Shown here: piece by piece, positions 52,301 to 60,100 of the stretch
Layout: every line of letters starts with the position of its first letter
Position numbering within the stretch: the first letter of the stretch is position 1
Assembly: GCA_023701285.1 (NCBI GenBank)
Contig: JAMPXH010000001.1
Span: forward strand, 25,516 to 89,515
DNA from: Candidatus Didemnitutus sp.
GTDB taxonomy: Bacteria > Verrucomicrobiota > Verrucomicrobiia > Opitutales > Opitutaceae
Direction of reading: 5' to 3'
Length of the DNA stretch: 64,000 bases
Made by a program: the position numbers and the translations under genes
Notes under the pieces: model-generated
Told to the model about the DNA's origin: nothing
The model's database searches: none
Seen by the model: the letters and a program-made list of their open reading frames with translations, nothing else

Positions 52301-52834
52301 GATGATGGGGTCGGCCTGCTGTTTCTTCGCGAAGCGGCAATACTCCACTGTGTGCCGGTAACCGTTGATCAGCACCCAGAACGCCCCGTCGATGCCGACG
52401 CCGGTGTCGAAGTTGTTGAACACGCAGTCGCGCAGCACGCAGTCGGAGGAATTGACGTTGAACCGGAACACGCCGCTCGCCGAGGCCGGCCCGCCGGCCA
52501 CCACGTCGCCGTCGAACACGAAGCCCGAGATGACCAGCGCCGTGCCGCGCACCTGGAACTGCGTCGCGCCGCCGAAGAAGACCTGGCCGGGATTCTCGGC
52601 GCGGAAGTGCACGGGGTTGGCGACCGTGCCGGCGGCGTTGAGCGTGCGCGCGACGTTCAGGTAGGTGCCGTTCTTCACCAGCACAACGTCGCCCGCCTGC
52701 AATGTGGACGGGAGCGAGGAGAAATCCGACGCCTGGGTGATCGTGTAGGTGGCGGCGCGCAGACCGAGGCCGGCCAGCAGGGCGCCGAGCGCGACGAGGA
52801 CGCGCAGGCCTCGCGAGATGGGGTGGCAATTCAT
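49355..52834 (-). CDS. polysaccharide lyase family 6 protein with Ig domains (second)
   Basis: The 1159-residue secreted protein has a signal peptide (1-27), a PL6 beta-helix to about residue 490, Ig-like domains at about 535-700, a NDTFSG module at 705-940, a further Ig domain and the common C-terminal module. The catalytic block is better preserved than in the other PL6 gene: EPEVISNKSRNNIY with Lys264 and LRHGDD with Arg285 and His286, as in chondroitinase B. The role would be to break down alginate- or chondroitin-like polysaccharide outside the cell. The ATG at 52834 is preceded by the AT-rich element and begins MNCHPISRG. Confidence 0.87.
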   Translation of the reverse strand: MNCHPISRGLRVLVALGALLAGLGLRAATYTITQASDFSSLPSTLQAGDVVLVKNGTYLNVARTLNAAGTVANPVHFRAENPGQVFFGGATQFQVRGTALVISGFVFDGDVVAGGPASASGVFRFNVNSSDCVLRDCVFNNFDTGVGIDGAFWVLINGYRHTVEYCRFAKKQQADPIINIVPQEDDSAPAGTYPTRDIPRRHLIRYCYFGERTNISDNGYETIRTGGSEYQMYDLSTVVEYCVFEKAIYGADVTGYEPEVISNKSRNNIYRYNTFIHCKGGIVLRHGDDCVVEGNFFFGEPGSVMGSGIRVIGLRHLVRNNYLQDIDGTGFRAAICVTKGSGEWDVNSGNNAYESAGYARIFHNTIVNSAQPLNLGATSASSGTTAPVGVEVRGNVVQSAAGDGAILTFNDANGWSISSVAFSANWFYHPSGTYGAIQPATGVTTGAPVQLAADAGLGYHVPQPGSPVLGQAPATIPATVRDLRGKFRGATRDAGSYDSQATGAVLNRPLTRADVGPSYDGRNSTAMAPLILVSPASQTAPEFGPASFSVTVGGEGPFTYQWFKDDAPLAGATGATLTFASVLEADEGAYTVAIVNAAGTALSVPAALVVTPSRPVITASPAAQTVAAGATFALHVSASGELPLTYTWKRDGIAIPGATAATLTIANAQPGDAGTYTVVVANSYGEVESTGALVEVLGASQALLLNDTFSGSGFKTQQLPVSALWRSSSTSSSGNLALQSGALLVPAGRHALAYFTDGAPQSLAVGDELVVAFTVNFTSVGTGSGGFRVGLFNSNGVARPADGNNDGFTQYDGFLVATTPQIPDGTSSALTLMQRRTDVAGTLLSSTQNVYTALATIGGNTQSFVTGTNYLVRLVVARTAQARLSFSFTVTGGALTAYGFEREIDASTVHAFDAFAVLSVSANANGSSYLIDNVSVTHTAAPAAVAPTILAQPQSASVNPGESVTFSADATGTPVPTFQWRKGGVAIEGATGASYTIASAAAGDAGDYDVVVTNSAGTATSNVAVLTVTSPLSALQAWRVTYFGAPEATGDAADLADPDADGLVNLVEYALGFDPKEADVAALPATASADGQWVFNYTRPVGRSDLTYTVQVSTNLQTWATVAQEQAAVVGDTATWRAVYPQAGNPNAFFRLSVSPAVP
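49371..50030 (-). repeat. near-identical C-terminal coding segment, copy B
   Basis: Partner of copy A at 46484-47140; encodes the last Ig domain and common C-terminal module of the PL6 protein. Confidence 0.85.
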
Positions 52835-52885
52835 GGGGTTCTAATAATTATTATCAAAAGCGCCGCGCCATCGGCAAGCCGAAAC
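52835..52885 (-). promoter_or_regulatory. AT-rich palindromic promoter/operator element (PL6 gene)
   Basis: On the minus strand GTTTCGGCTTGCCG, 16 bases, GATAATAATTATTA, then GAACCCCATG. TAATAATTATTA (52842-52853) is a perfect palindrome. TTGCCG-N16-GATAAT fits a sigma-70 promoter reading with a very short leader. Confidence 0.6.
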
Positions 52886-53064
52886 GTCCGCGCGGCGGTC
52901 TGGTGACGCGGTCCGGGCGCGGGCAAGCCCATCGACGCCGCGAGGCGGACGGAAACGCGCCTTTGACTAATGCCTGCGTCCGGCAACGCTGCCGACGGAG
53001 ACAGGCCTCCGCGGCCTCTCTCCTTCCCCGCCCCATTTCCACCGCTGACTGCGTCCCACGCGCG

Positions 53065-54786
53065 ATGTCACTCATCCTGTTCCTGCTCGTGTCCGGCCTG
53101 TTGCTGGGCCTCGCCTACCGTTGGTATGGCGGCTTCCTCGCCCGCTTCCTCGATCTGCACGAAACCAAGCCCACGCCGGCGCACCTGCGTCGCGACGGGC
53201 TCGACTACGAGCCGGCGCGCTGGTCGTGGCTGTTGCCGCAACATTTCTCCGCCATCGCGGCGGCCGGGCCGGTGGTGGGGCCGATCCTCGCCGCGACCTA
53301 CTTCGGGTGGTTGCCGGCATGGATCTGGATCATCGTGGGCTCGATCCTCGTCGGCGGCGTGCACGACCTGATGACGCTCGTCGCCTCGGTGCGGCATGAC
53401 GCGAAGTCGATCGCGGAGGTCGTGCGGCGCTACATGAACCGGCGATCCTACCGGCTGTTCCTCGCCTTCATCTGGATCTCGCTGATCTACGTGATCATCG
53501 CGTTCGCGGACGTGACGGCGGGGACGTTCGTGCAGCAGGCGTCCGCCGCCGGCGGCGAGGCGCCCGGGCCGGCGGTGGCGACGTCGTCGTTGCTCTACCT
53601 CGGGCTGGCGCTGGTGATGGGTTTCACGATGCGCCGGTGGAAACTCGGCGAAGGCAAGGCGCAGCTGATCTTCCTGCCGCTCGTGCTGGTGGCGATCCTG
53701 GTCGGGCCGGAACTGCCGTTCGACCTCGGGGCGTTGACGGGCTTCGCCCGGCCGCAGCTGCTGTGGGACTGGCTGCTGCTCGGCTACTGTTTCTTCGCGG
53801 CGATGGCGCCGATGTGGCTGCTGATGCAGCCGCGCGGGGCGCTCGGCGGCTATTTCCTCTATGTGGTGACGATCATGGGCGTGCTGGGCGTGTTGGTGGG
53901 CGGCCTGAGCGGACGGATCGACATCGCGGCGCCGGCGCTGTCGGGCGCGGAGCTGTTCCATTTCAGCGGGAGCACGCCGCCGCTGTTCCCCATCCTGTTC
54001 ATCACGATCGCGTGCGGTGCGTGCTCGGGCTTCCACTCGATCGTGGCGAGCGGCACGACGTCGAAGCAACTCGACCGCGAGGTGGATGCGCGGCCGGTGG
54101 CCTACGGCGGCATGATGTTGGAGGGATTCTTCGCGTGCATCAGCCTCGCCACGGTGATGATCCTCGCGAAATCGAGCGGGCGGCCGGACCTGACTTACGC
54201 GGACGGCGTGGCGGTGTTCATGCACCACGCGACGTTCGGCGCGGTGCCGGTGGAGGTGGCGCGGCAGTTCGGCCTGCTGTGTTTCGCCACGTTCGTGTTC
54301 GACACGCTCGATGCCTGCACGCGGCTGGCGCGCTATGTGTTGATGGAGATCACGGGCTGGACCGGGCGCGCCGGCGTGGTCGGCGCCACGGCGCTGACGC
54401 TGGCGTTGCCGCTGCTCGTGGTGAGCCTGCCGCCGGCGGAGATCGACGGGCGGCAGCTGCCCATCTGGCGCGTATTCTGGAATCTCTTCGGCACCTCCAA
54501 CCAACTCCTCGCCGCGCTCGCGCTGCTGGCGGTGACGGTGTGGCTGCGCCACCTGGGCAAGGCGGTGTGGTTCACGCTCGGGCCCACGCTGCTCATGCTG
54601 GCGATGACGCTGTGGAGCCTCGGCCTGAGCATCTCGGTGCATCTGGACCGGATGGCGCAGGGCGCGGTGGCGGCGGCGTTGCACGTCGAGTTCGCCGTGT
54701 GCGTGCTGCTGCTCGGGCTGGCACTGTGGCTCGTCGTCGAGGCGGCGCTGCTCGCGCGGGAGAAGTCGCACGCGCCGGCGGCGTGA
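53065..54786 (+). CDS. cstA: carbon starvation CstA family protein
   Basis: The 573-residue polytopic inner-membrane protein belongs to the CstA family, which takes up peptides or pyruvate during carbon limitation. Family blocks include YRWYGGFLARFLDLHETKPT, HFSAIAAAGPVVGPILAATY, GSILVGGVHDLMTLVASVRH and ACGACSGFHSIVASGTTSKQ. It is shorter than the E. coli protein of about 700 residues, lacking much of the C-terminal part. ATG 53065 begins a membrane segment (MSLILFLLVSG). The gene is divergent from the PL6 gene with about 230 bases between. Confidence 0.9.
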   Translation: MSLILFLLVSGLLLGLAYRWYGGFLARFLDLHETKPTPAHLRRDGLDYEPARWSWLLPQHFSAIAAAGPVVGPILAATYFGWLPAWIWIIVGSILVGGVHDLMTLVASVRHDAKSIAEVVRRYMNRRSYRLFLAFIWISLIYVIIAFADVTAGTFVQQASAAGGEAPGPAVATSSLLYLGLALVMGFTMRRWKLGEGKAQLIFLPLVLVAILVGPELPFDLGALTGFARPQLLWDWLLLGYCFFAAMAPMWLLMQPRGALGGYFLYVVTIMGVLGVLVGGLSGRIDIAAPALSGAELFHFSGSTPPLFPILFITIACGACSGFHSIVASGTTSKQLDREVDARPVAYGGMMLEGFFACISLATVMILAKSSGRPDLTYADGVAVFMHHATFGAVPVEVARQFGLLCFATFVFDTLDACTRLARYVLMEITGWTGRAGVVGATALTLALPLLVVSLPPAEIDGRQLPIWRVFWNLFGTSNQLLAALALLAVTVWLRHLGKAVWFTLGPTLLMLAMTLWSLGLSISVHLDRMAQGAVAAALHVEFAVCVLLLGLALWLVVEAALLAREKSHAPAA

Positions 54787-54798
54787 GATCATGGAGAT

Positions 54799-54826
54799 AA
54801 AAAACCCGCCGGACGAGACCGGCGGG
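54799..54826 (-). terminator. intrinsic terminator shared between cstA and the collagen-like gene
   Basis: CCCGCCGG (54805-54812) pairs with CCGGCGGG (54819-54826). On the minus strand it is followed by TTTTTT, so it ends the collagen-like gene; on the plus strand the stem is followed by TGAAAA only, so it may merely pause cstA transcription. Confidence 0.8.
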
Positions 54827-54853
54827 TGAAAACGCTGAGTGGGTGCGAAGCGG

Positions 54854-55597
54854 TCAGTTGCCGCCGTTGCCGTAACCCGGATCGAGGTCCATCACGCGGT
54901 AAACGTGACCGGTGTTCTGCTGGATCCAGAAATCGCCGACGCGCAGGCCGGCCGCAAGCGCGGCGGGCTTGTTCTGGAAAATCGGCAGCGCGGAAAGCCC
55001 CGTGACGCCGGAAGCGCCCTGCTCGCCACGGTCACCCTTGTCGCCCTTCATGCCTTGTGCGCCTTGGTCGCCCTTGTCGCCCTTGTCGCCCTTCGCACCT
55101 TGGATGCCTTGGTCGCCGGTGAAGCCGCGGGGGCCCTGGGCGCCCGTGTCGCCCTTATCACCCTTGTCGCCTTTCGCGCCGGTGAGACCGACCGCACCGA
55201 TGGTGAATTCAAAGGAGTCGGTCACGTTGGTGCCGGGGCCGAAGCTGACCATCACGCGGTAGGAGCCCGGGGCGGTGGTGGAAAGGCCTTGCGGCAAGAG
55301 GGCGAGAACGGTGGCCCCGTCGTATTGGGAGGTCAGAGTCGTCACGTTGCCACCGGCCAGGCGGAGCGAGACCACTGGATAGCCGGCGCGCGGACTGCGC
55401 GGGAAGTTGATGCCGGTGATGGCGATCGCGCCGCCGTTGCCATCGGCCGAGAGCAGCGGCTCCACGGCTGCGATGACGACACCGTTCTGGGAGAGCAGCG
55501 ACTGAGCTTGGGCGTGCGCATTCAGCCCAGCGGAGAGAGAGAATACAAACGCAGCCGCGAGGAGAGCGCTGCGGATTGACGTAGGGTAGGATTTCAT
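54854..55597 (-). CDS. secreted collagen-like triple-helix protein
   Basis: The 247-residue protein has a signal peptide (about 1-29), an IPT/TIG-like beta domain (GAIAITGINFPRSPRAGYPV), then 22 uninterrupted Gly-X-Y triplets (about residues 137-202) rich in Lys-Gly-Asp such as GDKGDKGDTG and a C-terminal cap. Bacterial collagen-like proteins trimerise and form surface stalks. The start MKSYPTSIRSAL fits the signal peptide. Upstream are two AGGGC-type inverted repeats and an AT-rich promoter area. It is followed by a terminator. Confidence 0.85.
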   Translation of the reverse strand: MKSYPTSIRSALLAAAFVFSLSAGLNAHAQAQSLLSQNGVVIAAVEPLLSADGNGGAIAITGINFPRSPRAGYPVVSLRLAGGNVTTLTSQYDGATVLALLPQGLSTTAPGSYRVMVSFGPGTNVTDSFEFTIGAVGLTGAKGDKGDKGDTGAQGPRGFTGDQGIQGAKGDKGDKGDQGAQGMKGDKGDRGEQGASGVTGLSALPIFQNKPAALAAGLRVGDFWIQQNTGHVYRVMDLDPGYGNGGN

Positions 55598-55622
55598 GAA
55601 TTTGCTGTGCGCCTATTCTTAT

Positions 55623-55636
55623 AGGGCGTAAACCCT
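55623..55636 (-). promoter_or_regulatory. candidate operator 1 of the collagen-like gene
   Basis: AGGG (55623-55626) and CCCT (55633-55636) form an inverted repeat immediately upstream of TATAAG on the minus strand, which looks like a -10 box. The site overlaps that box. Confidence 0.4.
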
Positions 55637-55694
55637 AAAATCACTGGGGTTATTCCTTTTTACATTGTTTGTCAGGCATTTACGATATAAATTC

Positions 55695-55710
55695 AGGGCA
55701 TATTGGCCCT
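55695..55710 (-). promoter_or_regulatory. candidate operator 2 of the collagen-like gene
   Basis: AGGGC (55695-55699) and GCCCT (55706-55710) form an inverted repeat similar to site 1 about 75 bases further upstream. Two copies suggest cooperative regulator binding in this unusually AT-rich 120-base gap. Confidence 0.4.
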
Positions 55711-55739
55711 AATTAACCTCCTCAACGAGGCTTTTGGCC

Positions 55740-55770
55740 AAGAAAAAGGCCGATCCGGTAGGATCGGCCT
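55740..55770 (-). terminator. intrinsic terminator of the phosphofructokinase gene
   Basis: On the minus strand AGGCCGATCC pairs perfectly over 10 bp with GGATCGGCCT, followed by TTTTTCTT. It is 23 bases past the stop codon. Confidence 0.9.
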
Positions 55771-55792
55771 CGGCAGGAGAACTGCAGTAAAC

Positions 55793-57043
55793 TCAGCCTT
55801 CGTAGGCCGGGAGCTGCTTGTCGACGGACTCCGCGGCGAGGCGCGCGAAGGTCGGCAGGCCGTTATCGTAGGGCAGGGTGACTTCGCCTTGGATGAGCGG
55901 CGTGGCGTAGCGGTAGAACTGGAAGTTCAGGCTGACGCCGTCCTCGTTGATCCACTCGCCGGGGAGTTTCTTCGTGTTGCCGACGATTTCGGAGAAGGCC
56001 ACGAGGCTGGTCTCGCAGGTGTATTGGTCGGTGTCGCCGCGGACGAGGGTCACCATCTTCTCGCTCTCGCCGTCGATGGCGGCCTTGACGGCGGCCTGAC
56101 CGGCGAGGAAGGCCTCGTCGGCGTCGGTCTTGGAGGCGAGATGGGCAGCGGAGCGCTGGGTGACGCCGAGACGGACGACGCGGACATTGCCGCCGACCTG
56201 GGTCTCGACGAGTTCGCGGAGGTGTTCACCGACGCCACCGAAGTGGGCGGCGGCACCGGCTTCGCCGCCTTCGACGGCGACGTAGTTGCCGTCCTTGTCG
56301 ACGAGGCCTTCGCCCGCGACGACGACGCAGTGTTTCTCGCGCTTGAGGATGCGGCGGACGTCATCGGCGAACTTGGCGCTGTCGAATGGCTTTTCGGGCA
56401 GGTAAACGAGGTGCGGCGGATCGTTCGGGTGGTCGCGGCGCTTGGCGAGCGTGGCGGCGGCGGCGAGCCAGCCGGTGTTGCGGCCCATGACCTCGACGAT
56501 GGTGACGATGTCGTTCTGCGCGGTGGCGTCGGCATCGATGGCGAGCTCGCGCACGGTGGTGGCGATGAACTTGGCGGCGCTGCCGTAGCCGGGGCAGTGG
56601 TCGGTGACGGAGAGGTCGTTGTCGATCGTCTTCGGCACGCCGATGACGCGGAGGTCGTAGTTCTGCGCGTTGGCGAGCTCGGCGAGCTTGGCGGCGGTGT
56701 CCTGGGACTCGCCGTCGCCGATGTGGAAGTAATAGCGGATGTTGTGCGCCTTGAACACCTCGAGCACGCGCTCGAAATCCTGGGGTTTCTTGAGCTTCGC
56801 ACGGCTGCTGCCGAGGGCGGCGCCGGGGGTGTGGCGCAGGCCGCGGATGGCCTGTTGCGACTCGGCGGCGAGGTCGATCAGGTCTTCACCGAGCAGGCCC
56901 TGCACGCCGTTGAGCGCGCCGTAAACCTCCTCGATGCAACCGTGATTGAGGGCTTCGGACACAATGCCGGCCACGCTGGCGTTGACGACCGCGGTGGGGC
57001 CGCCGGATTGGCCGATGAGACAGTTTCCTGCGAGTTCTGCCAT
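55793..57043 (-). CDS. pfkA: 6-phosphofructokinase
   Basis: The 416-residue enzyme phosphorylates fructose 6-phosphate in glycolysis. Family blocks are LIGQSGGPTAVVNAS, FHIGDGESQDTA, GVPKTIDNDL, EVMGRNTGWLAA and RLGVTQRSA. The residue after the GD of the phosphate loop is Gly, as in ATP-using enzymes, but the following PKTIDND has the Lys common in PPi-using and group III enzymes, so the phosphoryl donor (ATP or PPi) is not settled. Start at ATG 57043 with the family N-terminus. It is monocistronic with a terminator. Confidence 0.9.
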   Translation of the reverse strand: MAELAGNCLIGQSGGPTAVVNASVAGIVSEALNHGCIEEVYGALNGVQGLLGEDLIDLAAESQQAIRGLRHTPGAALGSSRAKLKKPQDFERVLEVFKAHNIRYYFHIGDGESQDTAAKLAELANAQNYDLRVIGVPKTIDNDLSVTDHCPGYGSAAKFIATTVRELAIDADATAQNDIVTIVEVMGRNTGWLAAAATLAKRRDHPNDPPHLVYLPEKPFDSAKFADDVRRILKREKHCVVVAGEGLVDKDGNYVAVEGGEAGAAAHFGGVGEHLRELVETQVGGNVRVVRLGVTQRSAAHLASKTDADEAFLAGQAAVKAAIDGESEKMVTLVRGDTDQYTCETSLVAFSEIVGNTKKLPGEWINEDGVSLNFQFYRYATPLIQGEVTLPYDNGLPTFARLAAESVDKQLPAYEG

Positions 57044-57145
57044 AGTTGTTAGGTGTTAAAGCTGGAAAAGAAGCGAAAAGAGGGTCCAAAAAACGCCCCG
57101 CCCCGCGCACTGGCAACCCAATTCTCCCAGTGCCCGGGGAAATGG

Positions 57146-57168
57146 TAAAAGGCCTCCGCAGGTGAGGC
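57146..57168 (-). terminator. weak terminator of the RCC1-repeat gene
   Basis: On the minus strand GCCTC pairs with GAGGC and is followed by CTTTTACC. It is 20-odd bases past the stop codon, with a short stem and short T run. Confidence 0.45.
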
Positions 57169-57186
57169 GCGGACGCGGGGCCCGGC

Positions 57187-60100
57187 TCAGCGGGTCACGT
57201 TGAGCCGGAAGAAGAGCCGGTCGGTGGTCGATCGCGGATAGGTCGCGCGCCAGGTTTCCACGCCGCCACTTGTAAAGATAAGCTCGTGCGTGACGCCACT
57301 CGTGGTCCAATCCGTCAAGTTCGGCGAAACTTCGACATTGTAGCTCAAGTCGGGGCGGTAGTAAGGACGCGCGTAAGTGTAAACCCAGTCGGCGCCGGTC
57401 ACGCTCAAGGAGGGCAGAGATCCGGCCGTGTTCGCGGCCTTCGGCGAAAGACCCAGTGCGTATTCGGCGAGGTTGTCCAATCCGTCCCCGTCCGGATCTG
57501 CATCCGGCCCCGAAATCGCGGCATCGAGTCGTTCGGCAGAGCTGAAATAGTCCATCGACCAACCGTTGAAATTCTTGATGATTTCCAGCGTGCCGTTGGC
57601 CACGCCAGTGTAGTTGACCAGATCGGCCACTCTCGCCCAGACCGAGTAGATTCCCGGCTGCGTCGGAGCCACGGTGCCTAGATAGAGCGATTCGCCACTG
57701 TAGGTAACGAACGTCGCCACACCTGACGGCTCTGTGGTAACGCTAACCGGCTTCTGTGTCCCATCATAGAGCGCAGTCGTGTTACCCAAAGTGATCGAGA
57801 CAGGCATCGGGTCCACCCGGAGCGTGACAATTGCGACGGCAGCAGAATAGGTGGATGTGTCCGCTGGGGTAAAGGTCGCCGTGAGAATATGCGTCCCGGC
57901 CCCAAGGATCGCACCGGTCTCGTGGGAATAAATCATCGCCCCCGCGACATCACTGGACGCATTTAGCTGCTTATCAGACAACCCCGTGCCGTAGGTAATC
58001 GAAGGAGGCGTAGACCAAGATACCGTGGGCGTTGCACGGCTCGAATCCACCAGATAGGCGAAATGATCGAATCCCGCTGCGAGCCCGACCACGCCGTTCG
58101 CCACCAACTCCGACCGCGCGCCCACCGCGGTTTTCCAAAGAGTCCCGTCGGTCTTCACGAACAGCGTGAACGACGATCTCGCCGCAACCGCCTTCACCCC
58201 GCTCGCCACAAGCACTGGCTGCCGGTATGCATTTTGCCCCATGGTCCACAGCGTTCCGTCCGTCTTCACGAACGCCGTATGATAATCGCCCGCCGCAACG
58301 GATGACACCCCCGAAGCGACCTGCACCGGAACGGTGATGCCATAGTCCGTGGTTTCGATTCCCAGTTGACCGCTAGTGCTCTGCCCCATGGCCCAAAGTG
58401 TCCCATCCGTCTTCACAAACATTGTGTGTCTGTAACCGGCCGCAACCGACGCCACGCCACTGGCTACCTGCACGGGAACCGTGCGCGTCGTCACGGTCCC
58501 ATCGCCCAATTGGCCGTAATCATTGTAACCCGTAGCCCAGAGCGTCCCGTCGATTTTCACGAACAATGTATGTGAATTCCCCGCCGCGACCGAGGCGACA
58601 TCACTGGCGATCTGCACCGGCTCGAGAGGACCGTAGGTCCCGCCGTTGCCTAGTTGGCCGTAATCATTGTAGCCCGCAGCCCAGAGCGTCCCATCCGTCT
58701 TCACGAACAGCGAATATCTGGTGCCTGCCGCGACGGCGGCCACATTACTTGCGACCCGCGTCATGGCCAATGGAAGGCTGGACGCGCCGCCATTACACAG
58801 CTCGCCGTCATTATTCGAACCCATCGCCCATAAAGTTCCGTCCGTCTTCACGAACATCGTGTGCGAACTCCCCGTCGCAACGGACGCAACCCCGGTTGCG
58901 ATCGCCATTGGAACTGCGCGGCCAGCGTAGGTGCCGTCTGCCAACTGCCCGGCCTTGGTTTCTCCGGTCGCCCAGAGCGTCCCATCCGTCTTTACCCAGA
59001 CCGAGTGGCCGGCACCGGCAGAAACAGAAGCAACGCCATTCGCCACTTCCACCGGTGTTGGGCGAAAACTGTTCGCGGAAGCGGCGCGGCCCGCACCTAA
59101 TTGTCCGGTCAAGTCGCTGCCTGCCACCCAAAGTGCGCCGTCGGTTTTCACGAAAAGCGTGTGATAGAAGCCGGCCGCAATTGAAGCCACGCCGCTCGCC
59201 ACTTGTTGAGGGCTGACCCGATCGGCAGTTGTGCCATCTGCCAGTTGGCCAAAGTCATTTCTTCCCACGGTCCACAAAGTGCCATCGTTCTTCACAAAGG
59301 CGGTGTGCTCATATCCTGCAGCCACGACAGTCACTCCTGTAGCCACTTGCACCGGCGTTGGGCGGTAATAGTCCGTCCCATCGCCCAACTGCCCGGAGGC
59401 GTTCGCACCCATCGCCCAAAGCGTGCCGTCCGTCTTCAAGAAAACGGAATGGCTGCCGCCTGCGGCGACGGACGCAACGCCGGTCGTCACCTGCACAGGG
59501 TCGGTCTCGAAATCCGATCTACCAGCGCCAAGTTGGCGGCTAAAATTATCCCCCAAGCCCCAAAGTGTCCCGTTCGTTTTAACGAACATGATATGTCTGG
59601 AGCCCGCCGCGACCGTTACTACTCCGCTCGCCACTTGCGCCGGACTCGTCCGAAGAGACATGGCTCCCCCTTGGCGCAAACTATAGTCCTTTACGCCCAT
59701 CACCCATAGCGTGCCATTGGCTTTCACAAATGCCGTGTGCCAAGCCCCTGCGGCAACCGACACAACATCACTTGCCACTCGAAAGGGAACGACTCGGGCC
59801 GCTGTCGTCCCATCTCCCAATTGACCGTAGGCGTTGGAGCCCACCGCCCAAAGCGTGCCGTCTTTTTTCAGGATCATCGTGTGGCTTTCTCCGGCCGCCG
59901 TCGCCGCAATATCGGTGGAGACTTGAACCGGGGAAGTGCGCGACACGTTTGTCAGTCCCAGCTGACCTGCAGAATTACTGCCGACGACGCAGAGGTCAGA
60001 GCCACTGCCCGCCGCGTTAGCGTTCTGCGTAAGCGTGTGGGACATGCCCGCGATAGTGAGCGTCGCCTGCCGGCTCGTCCCGGCGCCATTGGTCTGCACT

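Noticed and set aside
49325-52906. Plus-strand open frame of over 1000 codons opposite the PL6 gene
   Set aside because: It mirrors the PL6 coding sequence; composition is Gly/Val/Arg-rich with no signal peptide or domain.
55000-55200. Periodic CCTTGTCGCC-like repeats that could be taken for a CRISPR array
   Set aside because: The period is 9 bases and in frame; it is the Gly-X-Y coding of the collagen-like protein.
57990-60000. Tandem 144-base periodicity
   Set aside because: It corresponds to 48-residue RCC1 units within one gene, not to a DNA repeat array.
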